A stretch of DNA of 64,000 nt from Notolepis coatsorum (GCA_963971535.1 OZ020593.1:34940576-35004575), one strand, 5' to 3'; shown: positions 1-13,444, counted from the first letter of the stretch. Numbers and translations are program-made. The notes: generated by a model not told the origin, from the sequence alone.

Positions 1-1380
1 GGCCCTCTTGAGGATGATTTGCCCACCGGCGCGACACGCCACTTTGGTGACCTCTAGCGGCTCGGTGTGCATATTCTTTAATACAATATATATATTAAAA
101 CCCTATTTGTTGCCTGTCGAATGCCAAATGCGAAAATCTGTTCAGCGGTCCTCGAGTTACATGCCGATAGATATGTGAGGTGTGTGCCAAAGTCTTTAGC
201 AGACTTAAAAAAAAATCAAGTACCACTCCTGACTACCGAGGCTCTACCTCCGTCAATCATTTGGCGATCTCAAAAATGATTGTACAGAGTTGTAACCAAT
301 GAGTGTGGCCTTCCAATGATATCCCACGTGGGGATGAGTGAATTAGGGATCTAGGTGAAAAGTCACAAGTGAAAACAGGAAGTAAATGTTTTACCAAAAA
401 TCGCTCTATATCACTAATTTCTGAACGGATTTTTATTAAATTTGGACGTGTACTACACAAGACTTCAGGCTATGGACCCAGGGTATTTCAGCCATACCAA
501 TATTTTTGGAAATATACTTTTGGATATTGCAACTACTACAGAAAAACGTGAGTACACAAGTTCAACTGTGCGCGTTTTAACTAAAAACTATGCCGAGCAT
601 GTTTTTCGTCTGGTGAAACACAGGACTGTGATCGTTAGAAAAACACGTTTCAGATTAGGTAAAATAGACATAGAATGTACCTGTGCAACTGTGTAGAGCG
701 GGGATCAAAGTAAAAAGATGAAACGATCCAAAAATGACCTTTTTAGGTTTATGGCACTCAACGGTCGGTGCCCAGAAATGTAAAAAGCCGTTTTTGGCAC
801 AGAATGTGTTAACGTACATTGCCGAAAACATTCCAGGTGTCGGGAGCACAGAACCCAAAATCAGTTTCCCAAGTTCAGTGTGAAGTCTGGGGGATGGAAG
901 TGTAAGTAAATCATTGGAGCAAGTATGATAAGGTCTAGACTAGGACCAGTCCAATAATGAAGTGATATAAGGGGGAAGATCTCAAATAATGGCGTCATAT
1001 AGAAATAGAGGCCAGTGCAAACCACATCTCTCTGCCAGACAGGACCACCCAACCTTATTGTACAGGATACAATGGTGAGTACTATAACTTTCACCGGTGA
1101 TCAAAAAGGTCTTTATTGCTAAGTAGTTTTCACATACAAGTATAATAGAATAGAATAGAATTATGAAATAAAAAATTATAGGCCAGGGCTGTACAACTGT
1201 AAAATAAAAAGCTGGAATAAGATACAAATTACGCTACTGTGTATACTACTAAGGTCTTATTCTGGAAAAACAGGTCCTATACAATAGGCTGGGTGTGGTA
1301 CAGGTACTTGTGATAATGATGATGATAGTGTTGTTGATGATGATGAACTAACTCTCTGTCTCCCCCTCCCCTCCTCTCTC
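1..1380. other. Unassigned DNA, no gene seen
   Basis: No coding region, RNA gene or complete element is recognised here. Open frames are short and show no known motif. An 18-bp string at 459-476 recurs at 8030-8047, so part of this stretch is probably a dispersed repeat shared with the 8 kb region. Confidence 0.5.
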
Positions 1381-1422
1381 CAAAGAATTGGAAAAGACCG
1401 CCTTATAGCACTCAACAGACAC

Positions 1423-2052
1423 ATGGCTGAACATGGCATGAGTGTGCGCACTAAGAATAGAGCGCCACGCAAGAACAAGCATTTCTTAAATTATGAGGAA
1501 ATCGAACAAGTAGTTCAATTCATATCCAACTATGCAGAAGACCATGCAATGCATCTACCAGGACGCCAACCAAACCAAAAAATAACTTTACCGGACAGCT
1601 GTTACCATCTTTCGTCACAAAGGCATCTGTGTGGCGTTTATACACTAAGGCAATGCCAGTGGGTAGGTTTAAGCATTGTCAAATAAAAACAAGCTTGAAA
1701 ATTAAATGACAAATTCTGCTACATTGAGCAAATAGCGAAAGCTTGTCTCATGTCTTCTTATTAATCGTTCAGGCCAGCGAGCAGTGGGCCTGTCCACATT
1801 TAAGTCCCTCTGGAGGCAATTACTGCTTCATATCACATTGATGGCGAGGAAACCAGATTCCAGCTGCTCCGTGACGTCTATGTCCTGCTGCCTATAGATG
1901 GACTTCCTGTTCTGCCACCACCGGGACTGGACTCTGCAAGACAATACTATCTCTTCCACAAGATCAGAGAGTTCTGTGATGATGAAGCTCAAGACATAAC
2001 ATGCCCAGCACCAGCCAAAGTATCAAGCAGCGTTTCAAAAAGACCACGGTGA
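1423..2052 (+). pseudogene. Fragment of an unrecognised, probably repeat-derived protein gene
   Basis: I do not recognise the function. Three stretches read as protein. The first, from 1423, is rich in Lys, Asn and Gln (EEIEQVVQFISNYAEDHAMH). The second, about 1776-1835, reads AVGLSTFKSLWRQLLLHITL. The third is open from about 1826 to the stop at 2050-2052 and includes RDVYVLLPIDGLPVLPPPGL and KIREFCDDEAQDITCPAPA. The pieces lie in different frames. The gap of about 110 bp between pieces one and two ends in a pyrimidine-poor stretch followed by AG, so it could be a small intron or simple decay. A Rex1-type LINE end follows directly, so the gene is cut off. From memory the pattern resembles a multicopy fish protein with retroelement-like relatives, but I cannot name the family. 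Confidence 0.35.
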
Positions 2053-2415
2053 TCACTCTGGAGAGACTACGGCTCAGCTTCTTCTTCCCCCAGGCCATCA
2101 GAACATTGAACACTGAACTCTCCACAATGTGGTTCTAGTATAGTTTAGTATAGTTTAGAAATAGCAAATATAGCATAGGATATAGAGTAAAAACTGTATT
2201 GTATAGTAGTGTACATAGGACCCAGTGCCTTAATCCGTAGCTAACATTGTATTGCACTATCTCAGGACTTTAGCATGTCTATTTTATCATGCCTATTTTT
2301 TTACCTGTTTATTATGTATATTTTATTAGTATTATTGCACAATCAAAGCGGGCATGGCCACCCGCATTTCACTGTATGCCCTGGTATGTATGTGAATAAA
2401 TCTCATGTATCACGG
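2053..2415 (+). mobile_element. LINE 3' end (Rex1/CR1-like), 5'-truncated
   Basis: The frame reading LERLRLSFFFPQAIRTLNTE up to the TAG near 2137 matches the C-terminus of Rex1-type LINE proteins. The intact-looking relative at 44371-45510 ends in a similar way ([16 protein letters not shown]). About 270 bp of AT-rich 3' UTR follow, ending near a GAATAAATC motif. Only the last 27 codons or so remain, so it is a dead 5'-truncated copy. Confidence 0.6.
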
Positions 2416-2602
2416 AATTATCCAAAGCGACAGGTATGAAAATCTGAGCTATTATTAATACAGCTCTATTCTATACTTTATTTTAAATGATAATAAAATC
2501 TTGAAACTTGATTAATATCTTGACTATTGTGAGGTGTTGAGACGTGTTTGTGTATTCCAGTGCTTGGGAGCATTCAAGCCTCAACCCATTGACCTCTACA
2601 GG

Positions 2603-2645
2603 TTATGTTAAAGTGGTATGTGGTCCAGTTATGCTGCTCTGATTA
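2603..2645 (+). repeat. 43-bp direct repeat, left copy
   Basis: This 43-bp sequence is identical to 3604-3646 on the other side of the piggyBac-like element. It is far longer than the 4-bp TTAA duplication expected of piggyBac. The element therefore sits between copies of a pre-existing or later duplication. Confidence 0.85.
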
Positions 2646-3600
2646 ACACTTTAATCGCCGGAGACGCCGAAACTCGTCTTTCCCCGCCATGCTCATTCTG
2701 CCGAAGACGCCGTAACACGTCTTTGATATCAATATTTCAAAAATCTGTGATCGAAATCATATTTCTCCCCCGGGGACCTGAGATATACTGCTGAGCTCCA
2801 CTCAACTCTCTAACGGTTCAAGAGCGCCATCTGGTGGCCGATCGGGGGATCACCCAGGGGAGAAACAGGATGTAGAAGCTGGTGCTCATTTCAATTCGGT
2901 CCGATCACTCGCTATAGGTCCCGGGACTCGAGCTCGACACAATACATAGCGATCCGTTGCCAATAACTCGATAAACAACATGATTTGGACGTATGTACTA
3001 TTATACAACCTGGAAATGGATCGGGTATTTCTCCATCCCATAATAGAAAAAATTCTGTTCCACGCTCATCTGCCAACGGCGCGAGGAAGCTACGGTGAGT
3101 TTCAGCGTTATTTTCTAATGTCCTCTATACTAACTGCTCTAATGATCATATCACCCACACTAGATGAATGATATAACGTTGCCCACGGAATTATAAACGA
3201 CCCCCCGCCCATCCGGTCAACATCAGATCATACGTAGTAACTTCTAGAACTATGTGCAGTTGAAATTTTTTATCTGGCACCGATCGCTATCAAACTGTAT
3301 TTGATCATCAATATAATGCATTTAGGGCTATAAATCAAGTTCTGGAGAAAGCTGCAGAAAACGATAAAAACATACTTATACTTTAGACCGTATTTTAGTA
3401 TGAATATGTGAATGAAAAAGTATAACGTTGCTACACCCTGAACAATAGATATAAGACATTGAATGGGCCATAATAATGTCAATTTAGCAATATAATTTAA
3501 AAAGTTATAACCCTGCAAAGAAGGGGAACTTCTCCATAGACAAATAGAGCTGGCTAGGGATGGTAAATTATGAATTTAACCATGGCGATCAAAGTGTTAA
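2643..3600. mobile_element. Non-autonomous piggyBac-like element with TTAA ends
   Basis: The left end reads TTAACACTTTAATCGCC and the right end GGCGATCAAAGTGTTAA. These are inverted repeats of about 17 bp, each starting in TTAA, the canonical piggyBac target. The 958 bp between them hold no transposase frame. The same end type recurs at 34498, 42561 and 59018, so this is a local family. Orientation cannot be fixed. Confidence 0.7.
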
Positions 3601-3603
3601 ATG

Positions 3604-3646
3604 TTATGTTAAAGTGGTATGTGGTCCAGTTATGCTGCTCTGATTA
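3604..3646 (+). repeat. 43-bp direct repeat, right copy
   Basis: Identical to 2603-2645. It begins 3 bp after the TTAA at the right end of the piggyBac-like element. Confidence 0.85.
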
Positions 3647-3822
3647 CGTCCTCTTAAATTTGTCAGGCTTCAAAAATGTTGCAATGTTTTCTATGCTAAA
3701 TCTTTCTCTTCAAAGTAAATAGTAACTGATGTGTTCAGATAAATGTAGTGGAGTAAAAGGTACAATATTTCCTTTGAAATGTAGTGGAGTAAAAGTATAA
3801 AGTGTAGTATAGTATAGTTCAC

Positions 3823-4137
3823 TACCACACTACAGAAGGTTAACCTTTCATTTACATTTACATTTACATTTAGTCATTTAGCTGACGCTTTTATCCAAAG
3901 CGACTTACAAGTTCTGTGCGACAAGACAGCAAGAAGGGTATAACTCTTATCAGCTGAGTAACAATGTTCATCAAAGTGTTGCGTGTTACAGTGTAGGTTA
4001 GTTTATTAGGACAAGTGCATGGCATTAAGGTTAGTCAGGGTTAGATTTTTTTTTTTTTATCATTTCAGATAATGGTTCACTACCTACAGAAGGTTAACCT
4101 TTCACTACGACACTACAGAAGGTTAACCTTTCACTTA
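3823..4137. repeat. Short repeats (AAGGTTAACCTTTCAC type) around a teleost dispersed element
   Basis: Units reading roughly CACTACAGAAGGTTAACCTT occur at 3823-3850 and twice at 4078-4135. Between them lies a block starting near 3850 with ATTTAGTCATTTAGCTGACG and TTATCCAAAGCGACTTACA, a string I recognise as very common in teleost dispersed repeats, then a T run at 4048-4060. The flanking units belong to the same family as the inverted array at 21826-22046. Confidence 0.55.
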
Positions 4138-5109
4138 GGGATGTCCCGATTGCATTTTTTTGCTCCCGATCCGCTCCCGATCATGTGATTTTGAGTATCT
4201 GTCGATACCGATCTTTCCCGATCTGATCTTTCACATTAGTAACCAATTTGACGCATTTTTGTCAGAAACTGGCGAAGCGAGACAAGCCCCTCTGTTCCAT
4301 CAATAGCCCCAGTTGAGTGCGGCGGCTCGCATTACATTCACCATACGAGAAATATTCAAAGTTTCAATCTGTTTGCACATTTAGTATACATTCACAGTGT
4401 TCGACTTACATAATGATTTGCTCCAATTTGGTCTGAAACGCAGACGAATAATCCTCACAAAGCGACTGTTGACGTTATCCAGGTGAACGTTCTTCATTCA
4501 AGCGAGGCATTCAATTTTAAAATGCTTCCAAACTTCTGCCATTTTGTCTAGCTGCTCAGGTGTTACGAGTTATCAGGTGGACATAACCTGCCGGTGTTTC
4601 GGGAGCGGACGCGTTGTGAGCTTGTACTGCAGGTCTGCTATTTTCGGCACACGTCACTGTCGTGCGACGGTGTAAATCAAAGGAAATGCATTTGTTTTGG
4701 CAAATTCTTCTGCTCTGTGTGACAATAAATAAATGAATGATGATATGTAATTTAAAACCAAAACTAAGGCCTCAGTATGAGTTTAAAGGTGACATGCATT
4801 ATAAATGTCTTTTTTGAGTCTAGCATTGTATTATAGTAATAGGAGTTAGTATCAATGTGTTTTTGTCTCTAAATACCATATTTGCGGATTGCCGTCATTC
4901 ATTTCCTGGTCCATTTTAATCAGGTCGTTCTGATTTGCCGCGCATGGTGACGTCATGTGGCGCTGGGGAAGCGGATAGTGATCCGATTGGCTCTGTGGTT
5001 GGAGCCAATGCCCGCCCACAACCTAGGCAGCCCACACAGCGATAGCAGAGCGAGTGGAAATCACTTCCTCAAACAGCGAGGCAGATAGTGAAACCCGACA
5101 CCTCGACTG
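4138..5109. other. Unassigned, repeat-like start at 4138
   Basis: No gene seen. The start (GGGATGTCCCGATTGCA followed by several CCCGAT strings) resembles a DNA-transposon end, but no matching inverted end was found downstream. Confidence 0.35.
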
Positions 5110-5331
5110 CACTCGGCGAGGGAGAGATAGAGAGGGAGAGACAGAGAGAGAGAGGGAGGGAGAGAGAGAGAGCCCGCGTCTGTGTGTGCTTGTTTACACA
5201 GCGTTTTATTCTCAGTCCTGCTGAGTCCGGGGCTCTCTCTCTCTCCCTCTCTCTCTCTGTCCCTCTCCCCCTCTCTCTCTCTATCCCACCCCCTCTCTCT
5301 CTCTTTCCCTCTCCCCCCTCTCTCTATCCCA

Positions 5332-5362
<31 letters not shown>

Positions 5363-5365
5363 TCT
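5110..5365. repeat. (GA)n tract facing a (CT)n tract
   Basis: A purine (GA)-rich tract at about 5118-5173 is followed after some 57 bp by a (CT)-rich tract at about 5231-5361, which is interrupted by two TATCCCACCCC strings. The tracts are complementary, so each strand could fold back. The open frames across them are low-complexity artefacts. Confidence 0.85.
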
Positions 5366-5990
5366 ACCAGTCGCAGACTGTGTGGATGACTGTCACTCAG
5401 TGCTTATGGGCGGAGCCAGGCCATCACAGCCTGAAATACTGATGCTGTGAAATGAGGCTTTTGAGTACATGAATAAACTATCATGACTTTTCCTTTATCC
5501 TCTGGGTGGTGTGTTTGCAGTTTGCAGGGTCACAAGAGAGATCATTGTAATAACAAAGGGCCTCAGACTGGAAAGCTGCCAGGTGTTAATGGCCCTAGAG
5601 AGAGGGGCCATGGATTACAATTATGGGTAGTGTTGTAGTTGTTTCATATTGTCACCGAATAGCCTGCTCGTCTCTTGAAGGCTCTTTATCTCTGAATACG
5701 TTTTGTGATATCACCATGATTCATAGGAAGTAGCTTGAAAAGTATCCCACCAAAATGTTCAAGTGATGGCTTATTTTGAAGGTATGAATCTGTACTTGAA
5801 GATGCCTCAACATGACCCTGATGTCTATACCTGGTATCAACTAAATTAAAATAGAAGCACAATAGAATATAATAGAATTATAAATAAATAAAAATAGGCC
5901 AGGCCAACTGTGCATGATGTGGTCAAGTATATACACTAATTAGAATAAAAATAACAATACAGTGGGATTGAATATTTAGCAGGGCTGTGC
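5366..5990. other. Unassigned, no gene seen
   Basis: AT-rich sequence without coding motifs. Stretches near 5860-5900 (AATAGAATATAATAGAATT) echo 1140-1165 and suggest a shared low-complexity repeat. Confidence 0.4.
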
Positions 5991-5999
5991 AATTGGGCA

Positions 6000-6300
6000 G
6001 TTATCTCTGGCAGACGATACATGAGCTTGGCCGCATGCACCACCAGACTTAAGGACAGGTCATCAGACGTCTCAACTCATAAACCTAAATATTCCACGTC
6101 CACCTGCTGTCTGCACTGTTTACATAAAAATGCCTCAACCATGACTGCTGCTATTCAACCTGGACTGCTACTGTACATACCAATGTGCAATTGTTTACAT
6201 TGCTTGTTTGTCCTACCTGTACCTCCCCTCCCCCTTCCCATGCTGCTATGATGCCTGAATTTCCCCAAGGGGATCAATAAAGCCCGAATATCTTATCGTA
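6000..6300 (+). mobile_element. LINE 3' end
   Basis: Around 6021-6056 the frame reads MSLAACTTRLKDR, like the Cys/Thr-rich C-terminus of fish Rex1-type LINE proteins. The block ends with AATTTCCCCAAGGGGATCAA and TAAAG, a 3' UTR terminus typical of fish LINEs, then short TATCTTATCGTATC-type tail repeats. It is strongly 5'-truncated. Confidence 0.55.
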
Positions 6301-7480
6301 TCTTTATACTGTTGTATACACTTTTACCTTTACACACACATCCTCATTGTCATATATGTATATAGTGTTGTATTTTATTCATCCCATTCCACTCTCTCAT
6401 ATCTCATTCCATTTTGTGCAATACTGTTGTATACACTCATCACTTCTACTTTCACAAATCCTCATTTTCATATTTGTATATACTTACTTTATTTTATTTG
6501 TATATGACTAGTGCTCTAATGCGTCTAGTGCTCTTACTGCTGAGCTGACCTGTGACCTTGTGTTAAGAAACTTGATCTCGAGTTAAAAACGAGGTAATCT
6601 GGGCCTGCTGTTTTAATACATGCCACAGCATGATGTTATTTGCTTGATTATACAATTCACACGCATGGAAGCACCTGCATTTGTTATGTTTCTCATTTAT
6701 TCAGGTTTTTACTTTATTTTGTCACTCGTCTGTATACAGTATAAGAAATTGATAAAGGTCCATTCCGATGCTTTTGATGCGAGTTAAAAGAGACTAGGGC
6801 TGGACGGTATGGTCTAAAATTTATATCACGGTATAATTTGAAGCATAGACGATAACGGTATATATCACGGTATATTCATTTATCTTAAAATGTCTATATA
6901 AATGCTTCTGAAGGGGTAAAACACTGGTATGGCAGCTATTGCTGTACTCTTGTATTACTAGGACATATTTCACATAGTACAGAGGTATTCTAAGAACATT
7001 TATTGTGCAAAACTGCAATAGAAAAATGCAAAACCTTTTCTCAGGTTACTTCCATCTCTGAAAAAAACTTTTTTCATGAAATACAATCAAATCAAGGGGC
7101 ACAAAGTGAAAATAAAAACTACAGCAGGACAGGAGGTTTCTTTCCCTCAAACAACTCAAACACAATACAACTCCAACATAACTTAACTTTAGTGTACAGT
7201 ACATGTTTGACAACGTAGAGAGAGAGCGAGAGAGTGTGATGTAATAGGTTTGAGTTTGAGGTTTGAGCTTCCTAAGATGCCGTAGGTGATGATGTCACAA
7301 CAGGATGTCATTGTCAACACACAGAGCTGGAAACGAGAGCAGCCCGATGGATAAAGCGATATAAAGGAATGAATAGCCAAATAAATGTGAAGTTATCTTT
7401 GAACCTCTGTTTTCAAGCCTCGTCAATATACCCCCCCTTTCCTCACTAATGGAACTGGTGCCGCAGAGTCACGTTAGAAC
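6301..7480. other. Unassigned; possible single hAT end at 6794
   Basis: No gene seen. TAGGGCTGGACGGTATGG at 6794 looks like the terminal repeat of fish hAT elements and is followed by repeated TATATCACGGTAT strings. I found no matching end, so the element is truncated or the match is incidental. Confidence 0.4.
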
Positions 7481-7481
7481 G

Positions 7482-7690
7482 TTAGCTTAGCGGAGTAGTT
7501 GTTTGTTCGATGATGTTGAGCTTTGCGGTGGTGAGGCCTTCAACATTGAGCTGCAGTAGCGCTAAGCCTCGACAGTTGGCGGCATTTAAATGTCCCGCCT
7601 GGCCTGCAGAGGCTTGGCTTGTGGTCTGCAAACGTGGTAAAGACATTAGTTTCGCTTGGAGGGCATGCAACCTTGCAACTACCCTTTAGC
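7482..7690 (-). pseudogene. LINE endonuclease N-terminal fragment
   Basis: The minus-strand frame contains LALLQLNVEGLTTAKLNIIE, which resembles the first beta-strand and catalytic Asn region (LQxNVxGL) of the APE-type endonuclease of non-LTR retrotransposons. Only about 30 recognisable residues remain. The Glu, GD(F/W)N and SDH motifs expected downstream are absent, so it is a dead fragment. Confidence 0.5.
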
Positions 7691-7816
7691 TACTTGCCAA
7701 ACCAGTAGCTCAAACCAGTGAAGACCGGGACGTAACAGCAAACAACCTATTCTGCAGGCTGAATGAGAAACGAAGGCAAAGATGGACAGAGACAGTGGAA
7801 TCTATCGATTGCAATG

Positions 7817-7880
7817 AAAAAGACAAAGAAGAAGCCGGACAAGTTATTAAAAAGACAAAGAAGAAGCCGGACAAGTTATT
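7817..7880 (+). repeat. 32-bp tandem duplication
   Basis: A 32-bp unit (AAAAAGACAAAGAAGAAGCC...) occurs twice without a gap, at 7817-7848 and 7849-7880. The copies are identical. Confidence 0.85.
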
Positions 7881-8277
7881 TGTTTTTTCCTAGAGCGTCA
7901 GAATCAATGGCAGCAGATGGCTATTTTGGATAATCATGCCGAATTATTGCCGGTACACACATTACGAAAACATTTGTAAAACACTCACTTTCCATGGGAT
8001 TGTTATCAATGTTTGACCTAGTACTAGATAAGACTTCAGGCTATGGAACTGTTATGTTTTCCAGCTCCTACCTCTCAAAAACAGGCATCTGGCAACAAGT
8101 AAATGGAAATGTGAGTAAACTAAACTTTTACTTCAGTGTGTTCAAACCTCTGTAACTCTATTTCATTAGCACTCAGAATGATTCTTGAAAAACGTTTAGA
8201 ATGTTTCCTTTCAAAAGAGACCAGACTCATGCATGTGCTATAAGTATAAAGTATAATAAATCTGAAGTTACTTTGGG

Positions 8278-8316
8278 TATGCAATCGTCAGGCGTTTTTT
8301 GCCTGACGATTGCATA
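8278..8316. repeat. Perfect 16-bp hairpin
   Basis: TATGCAATCGTCAGGC at 8278-8293 is followed by a 7-nt loop (GTTTTTT) and its exact reverse complement at 8301-8316. It lies in non-coding DNA and may be a relic of a palindromic mobile element. Confidence 0.9.
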
Positions 8317-10249
8317 AGAGGTTCATAAGAGGTTAATGAGATGGGTGAGCCTGTCTCTCACCACACAGTTTCTCCATTCTTGGAGTGATTGATGACAGGC
8401 AGACTCGTAAGTGCCGGTCCCAACACCCCCCCTTGGCCCTACCACTTGGCCTTACACCTCCATTACACTTCTCCGGGTATCCTGATTCTCTTGTGGGTCT
8501 AGAGGAAGGGATCATTTAGCCCTCCAACTGGGCCTCCAAACGGAGTGTCTTCAGATTCTGACTCAAAGGGGTAGAAGGAAAAACTAAAGGATCAAAAACC
8601 AAGAGGTAACATAACGCTAGCTATCACCAGCAAATGCATTGTCTGTTTTCGATTATATGTTATTATCTTACTGGTAAATGGAATTGGAAATGCAGGGACA
8701 ATATTAGCAGGGAAATGGAAACCCCCCGTATTCATGTGTGTACTTGGTGTGTGATTTTGTGGTTTTGAAAAAAGCCTTTTCTTAACTCCATGTAACGTTA
8801 ACGTTAGCTAATCGACAAGTATACGATCACATGTAGACTGGCTACATCGATCCGCTGTGTCTGTCCATCTACATCTGTTTTTAATTATTTTCTCTGCCAG
8901 ATTTTATTGCAATTTAATTTGATTTGGTTTATCTCTGTTTCGTATTGATCGATCAATGTAGCCGGACACTGCTGTGAGAGGTGGCTGCGCTTATCCTTGC
9001 TAAAATCAAAAGCTGATCAATGCCTGTCTCTGTTTGGAGATTTCATATTGTGCGACAGATCAGGAGGATTGAATGTTGTCACATGGTCCAGTGTGCAGCC
9101 CTACTGGGCAGTCATACAGCAGGGCTACTTTTGCTGATCTAATCTTTAAATTCAGTTGTAAGTTAGGCCAAAGTTAGTCTTACGGTAGGCTAACATTTTC
9201 AACTGGGATAGCCAACAATATATTTTTGTTTACTCAGTCTCATGACTGTGTTGTTTTGATTTAGTTTACTTAAGTTTAGGTGTATATGAAATAATATATT
9301 AGGCTGTTGTTTTCACTTACAGGGGATGATTGGTGTACTGGCTGAACATTCTCTGACATTTACTATGGCTCCTGTCCTTATTGATGTGTCCAAAGCACTC
9401 AGCAAAGATCCAAACGCCTTTTAATGACCCAAGATGAAGCATGGATTGGCATACACATTCACGGTGAAGACAGTAAAGAACATCAGGAGAAACCCCATTT
9501 TCTCTTAACAGATTTTCTGAAGGCAACACATGTGGCCATCCATAAAATTTTTGGTATAGAGTTGCTATAACAACTGTAAAAACAGATTAGCAGGTGGAGA
9601 TTTGTGCTCCGCTGAGCACAGCTTTCTAGTAATCAAATATAGAACTGTTCTATTCAATCACAGCAACTGATTCAACAGTGTGATTTATATTCAAAACCAT
9701 TTCAGCTGTTCATAGCAAAAACACATGCGCTCACGTACGCGCACGTCATTGTTATATGATCCAAATTAAATCTCAATTGCATGGGCAAGAATATACATAG
9801 AATATAATGACATAATAAGACACAATAAGGTAGGCAATAGGCCCCGGGCATTCATCTTTGATATCAACATGTTCATTAGATTCAGATAACACACTGAGCC
9901 ATGACTCACTGTTGAATTCGACAGGACGACACTATGATCTACAGTTGTTTTCCTCCAAAAGAAATAATTGAAATTACATTTGAATTTCCATTTTTTCTCC
10001 CCTCCTCGCAATGATTCTCTATTAAACAACAATTAACCCTGGGTACACTTTCCACACGGTGCACAAATTGGAAGATAATGAATTGTAAATTGGTCCTATG
10101 AAATTAAGTAAAACCAATTAAAACTTGAGCGGTGATTGGGTGTACCAGTCTTTTGCCTGGGGAATATGCTGTAAGTAAATAAACATTCACACAAGCTGAG
10201 TGATGGGACATTTTAGGCCATTGGGGGAGTCAGATGACTGTAACAGAAG
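8317..10249. other. Unassigned, no gene seen
   Basis: No open frame longer than about 90 codons and no recognised motif, RNA or element end. One block near 8333-8515 is GC-richer than its surroundings. Confidence 0.5.
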
Positions 10250-10283
10250 TGTGTGTATATATGTGTATGTGTGTGTATGTATA
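10250..10283 (+). repeat. (GT)n-rich microsatellite
   Basis: Interrupted GTGTGTAT repeats. Confidence 0.7.
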
Positions 10284-11996
<1,713 letters not shown>

Positions 11997-12315
11997 ATTT
12001 CTTGTCTAACATAAAATAAACTGGCATGTCACTCCATGTTTCTTTCCTTTCTGCACCTCTAACAGCAAAGAAGAGCCAGAGATAGCCAGACATTAGAGGC
12101 TTCCTTTGTGTGGTCAAACCATCAGAGGTCACACCTTGACTAGACTCTTCTCTGGAAACCGTTCCCCATAAATGTATATATAAATGATATATCACATAGC
12201 TAATGACGACAAAAGACCTTCAGAAACAGAATTTATATTATTCTAACAATTTTTGTTGTTTAACATGCACATATTAGAGATGTGTCACCTGGGTCGATGG
12301 CCGTTGTAGCTTTCT

Positions 12316-12779
12316 TTTTTTGTATCCACTTTTTCTCCTTCTTTTTCTGTTTTTCTCCCATCCCAATTTTAGTCTTGCCAATTCCCCCCTCCCCTGTCTT
12401 GATCGTTGCTCGCATGTGCCCCCCACTGGTCGGTCGTAGGGAAGGTTGAAGAATCTATCGCATGTCCCCTCCGATACATGCGGAGTCAGCCAGCCACTTC
12501 TTTTCACCTGCCAGCGCGGACTGTCATTGGCGAGGTGTAACGTGTGGGAGGCTCACACTGCCCTCGACATCTCCTGTCCTTGCTGTGCAGGCGCCCTGAC
12601 CGACCTGTAGGAGTCGCTGTTTACAACGACCAGATTACCACCCATCGACTCCCCTCCTGCTGACTCTGCCAATTGAGTCAGTATGACGGCCGGCCCAAGC
12701 CGGAGGCAACGCTGACAGCCGGATTCGATACCGGTGTCTCACGCGTTGGCGACGAGCGCTTAGACCGCTGCGCCACCCA
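12316..12779 (-). mobile_element. tRNA-derived SINE with 13-bp target duplication
   Basis: Read on the minus strand, the head carries a Pol III A box (GGCGCAGCGGTCTAAGCGC) and a B box (GGTATCGAATCC), and the tail is A-rich (AAGTGGATACAAAAAAAG). The direct repeat GTTGTAGCTTTCT flanks it at 12303-12315 and 12780-12792. Its body resembles those at 33283 and 50405 (shared CCTCCCACACGTTAC and AGCGACCCCTAC-like strings), so all three are one SINE family. Confidence 0.88.
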
Positions 12780-12792
12780 GTTGTAGCTTTCT

Positions 12793-13436
12793 AAAGAGCC
12801 ATCTTGCGCTCACAGAAGCTCTGTAATTGGGAAATGCAGTGTCTGTTTATTATTCAAGTTTATTATTATTGTTCTATGTGTTTTATTTTAAATAAGGTTC
12901 TGTAAGATACATTTTCCGTTTAGTCTTTTATTTAGTACATAGTGATATAACTATGTATACATAAATGTGACATAACTGTAGATACTCTGATAGGCCAGGT
13001 TGTCCTGAAGAAGGCATTTTTACATAAGGACCCCAGGCAAAGCAAAAATTGGAAATTACTTTTTACAGTTACAGTATAGCACAGATGGACGTAGACACCA
13101 ACATATAATAGAGTGTGGTTACTTGTACAGGCATGCATGTGTCAAGCTACTGTAAGCAGGTTTAAATAGATAAATAGAAACAAAAGAAAAGGGACAACCT
13201 GGTGTGTGTCATACTCATGATGTCACACGTTCGAGTCCGGCTCATGACGCATATCATACCCAGTGTTAGGGTCGTTACTCAAAAAAGTTATGTTAGTACT
13301 CGTTGCAAATTACTTTACACATTAACTGCATGGGGAAAGTCATTTGTTACACTACTCGATACATAACTTTTGCGTTATACCTAAAACTGCCAGCGATGCG
13401 TTCTCACCAACAAACAGTTCTATATACAGTACATAC
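12793..13436. other. Unassigned, with tRNA-like and hAT-like traces
   Basis: GTTCGAGTCC near 13230 resembles a Pol III B box without a matching A box. CCAGTGTTAGGGTCGTTACT near 13259 resembles the terminus of the hAT element at 35424. Both are fragments. Confidence 0.4.
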
Positions 13437-13444
13437 AGTATCTC

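Noticed and set aside
5088-5450. Plus-strand frames of 120 and 86 codons rich in Leu/Ser/Pro
   Set aside because: Translation of (GA)n and (CT)n tracts; no real protein signal.
8278-8316. Rho-independent terminator
   Set aside because: The shape (hairpin with T loop) is suggestive, but the T run is in the loop, not after the stem, and the window is eukaryotic.
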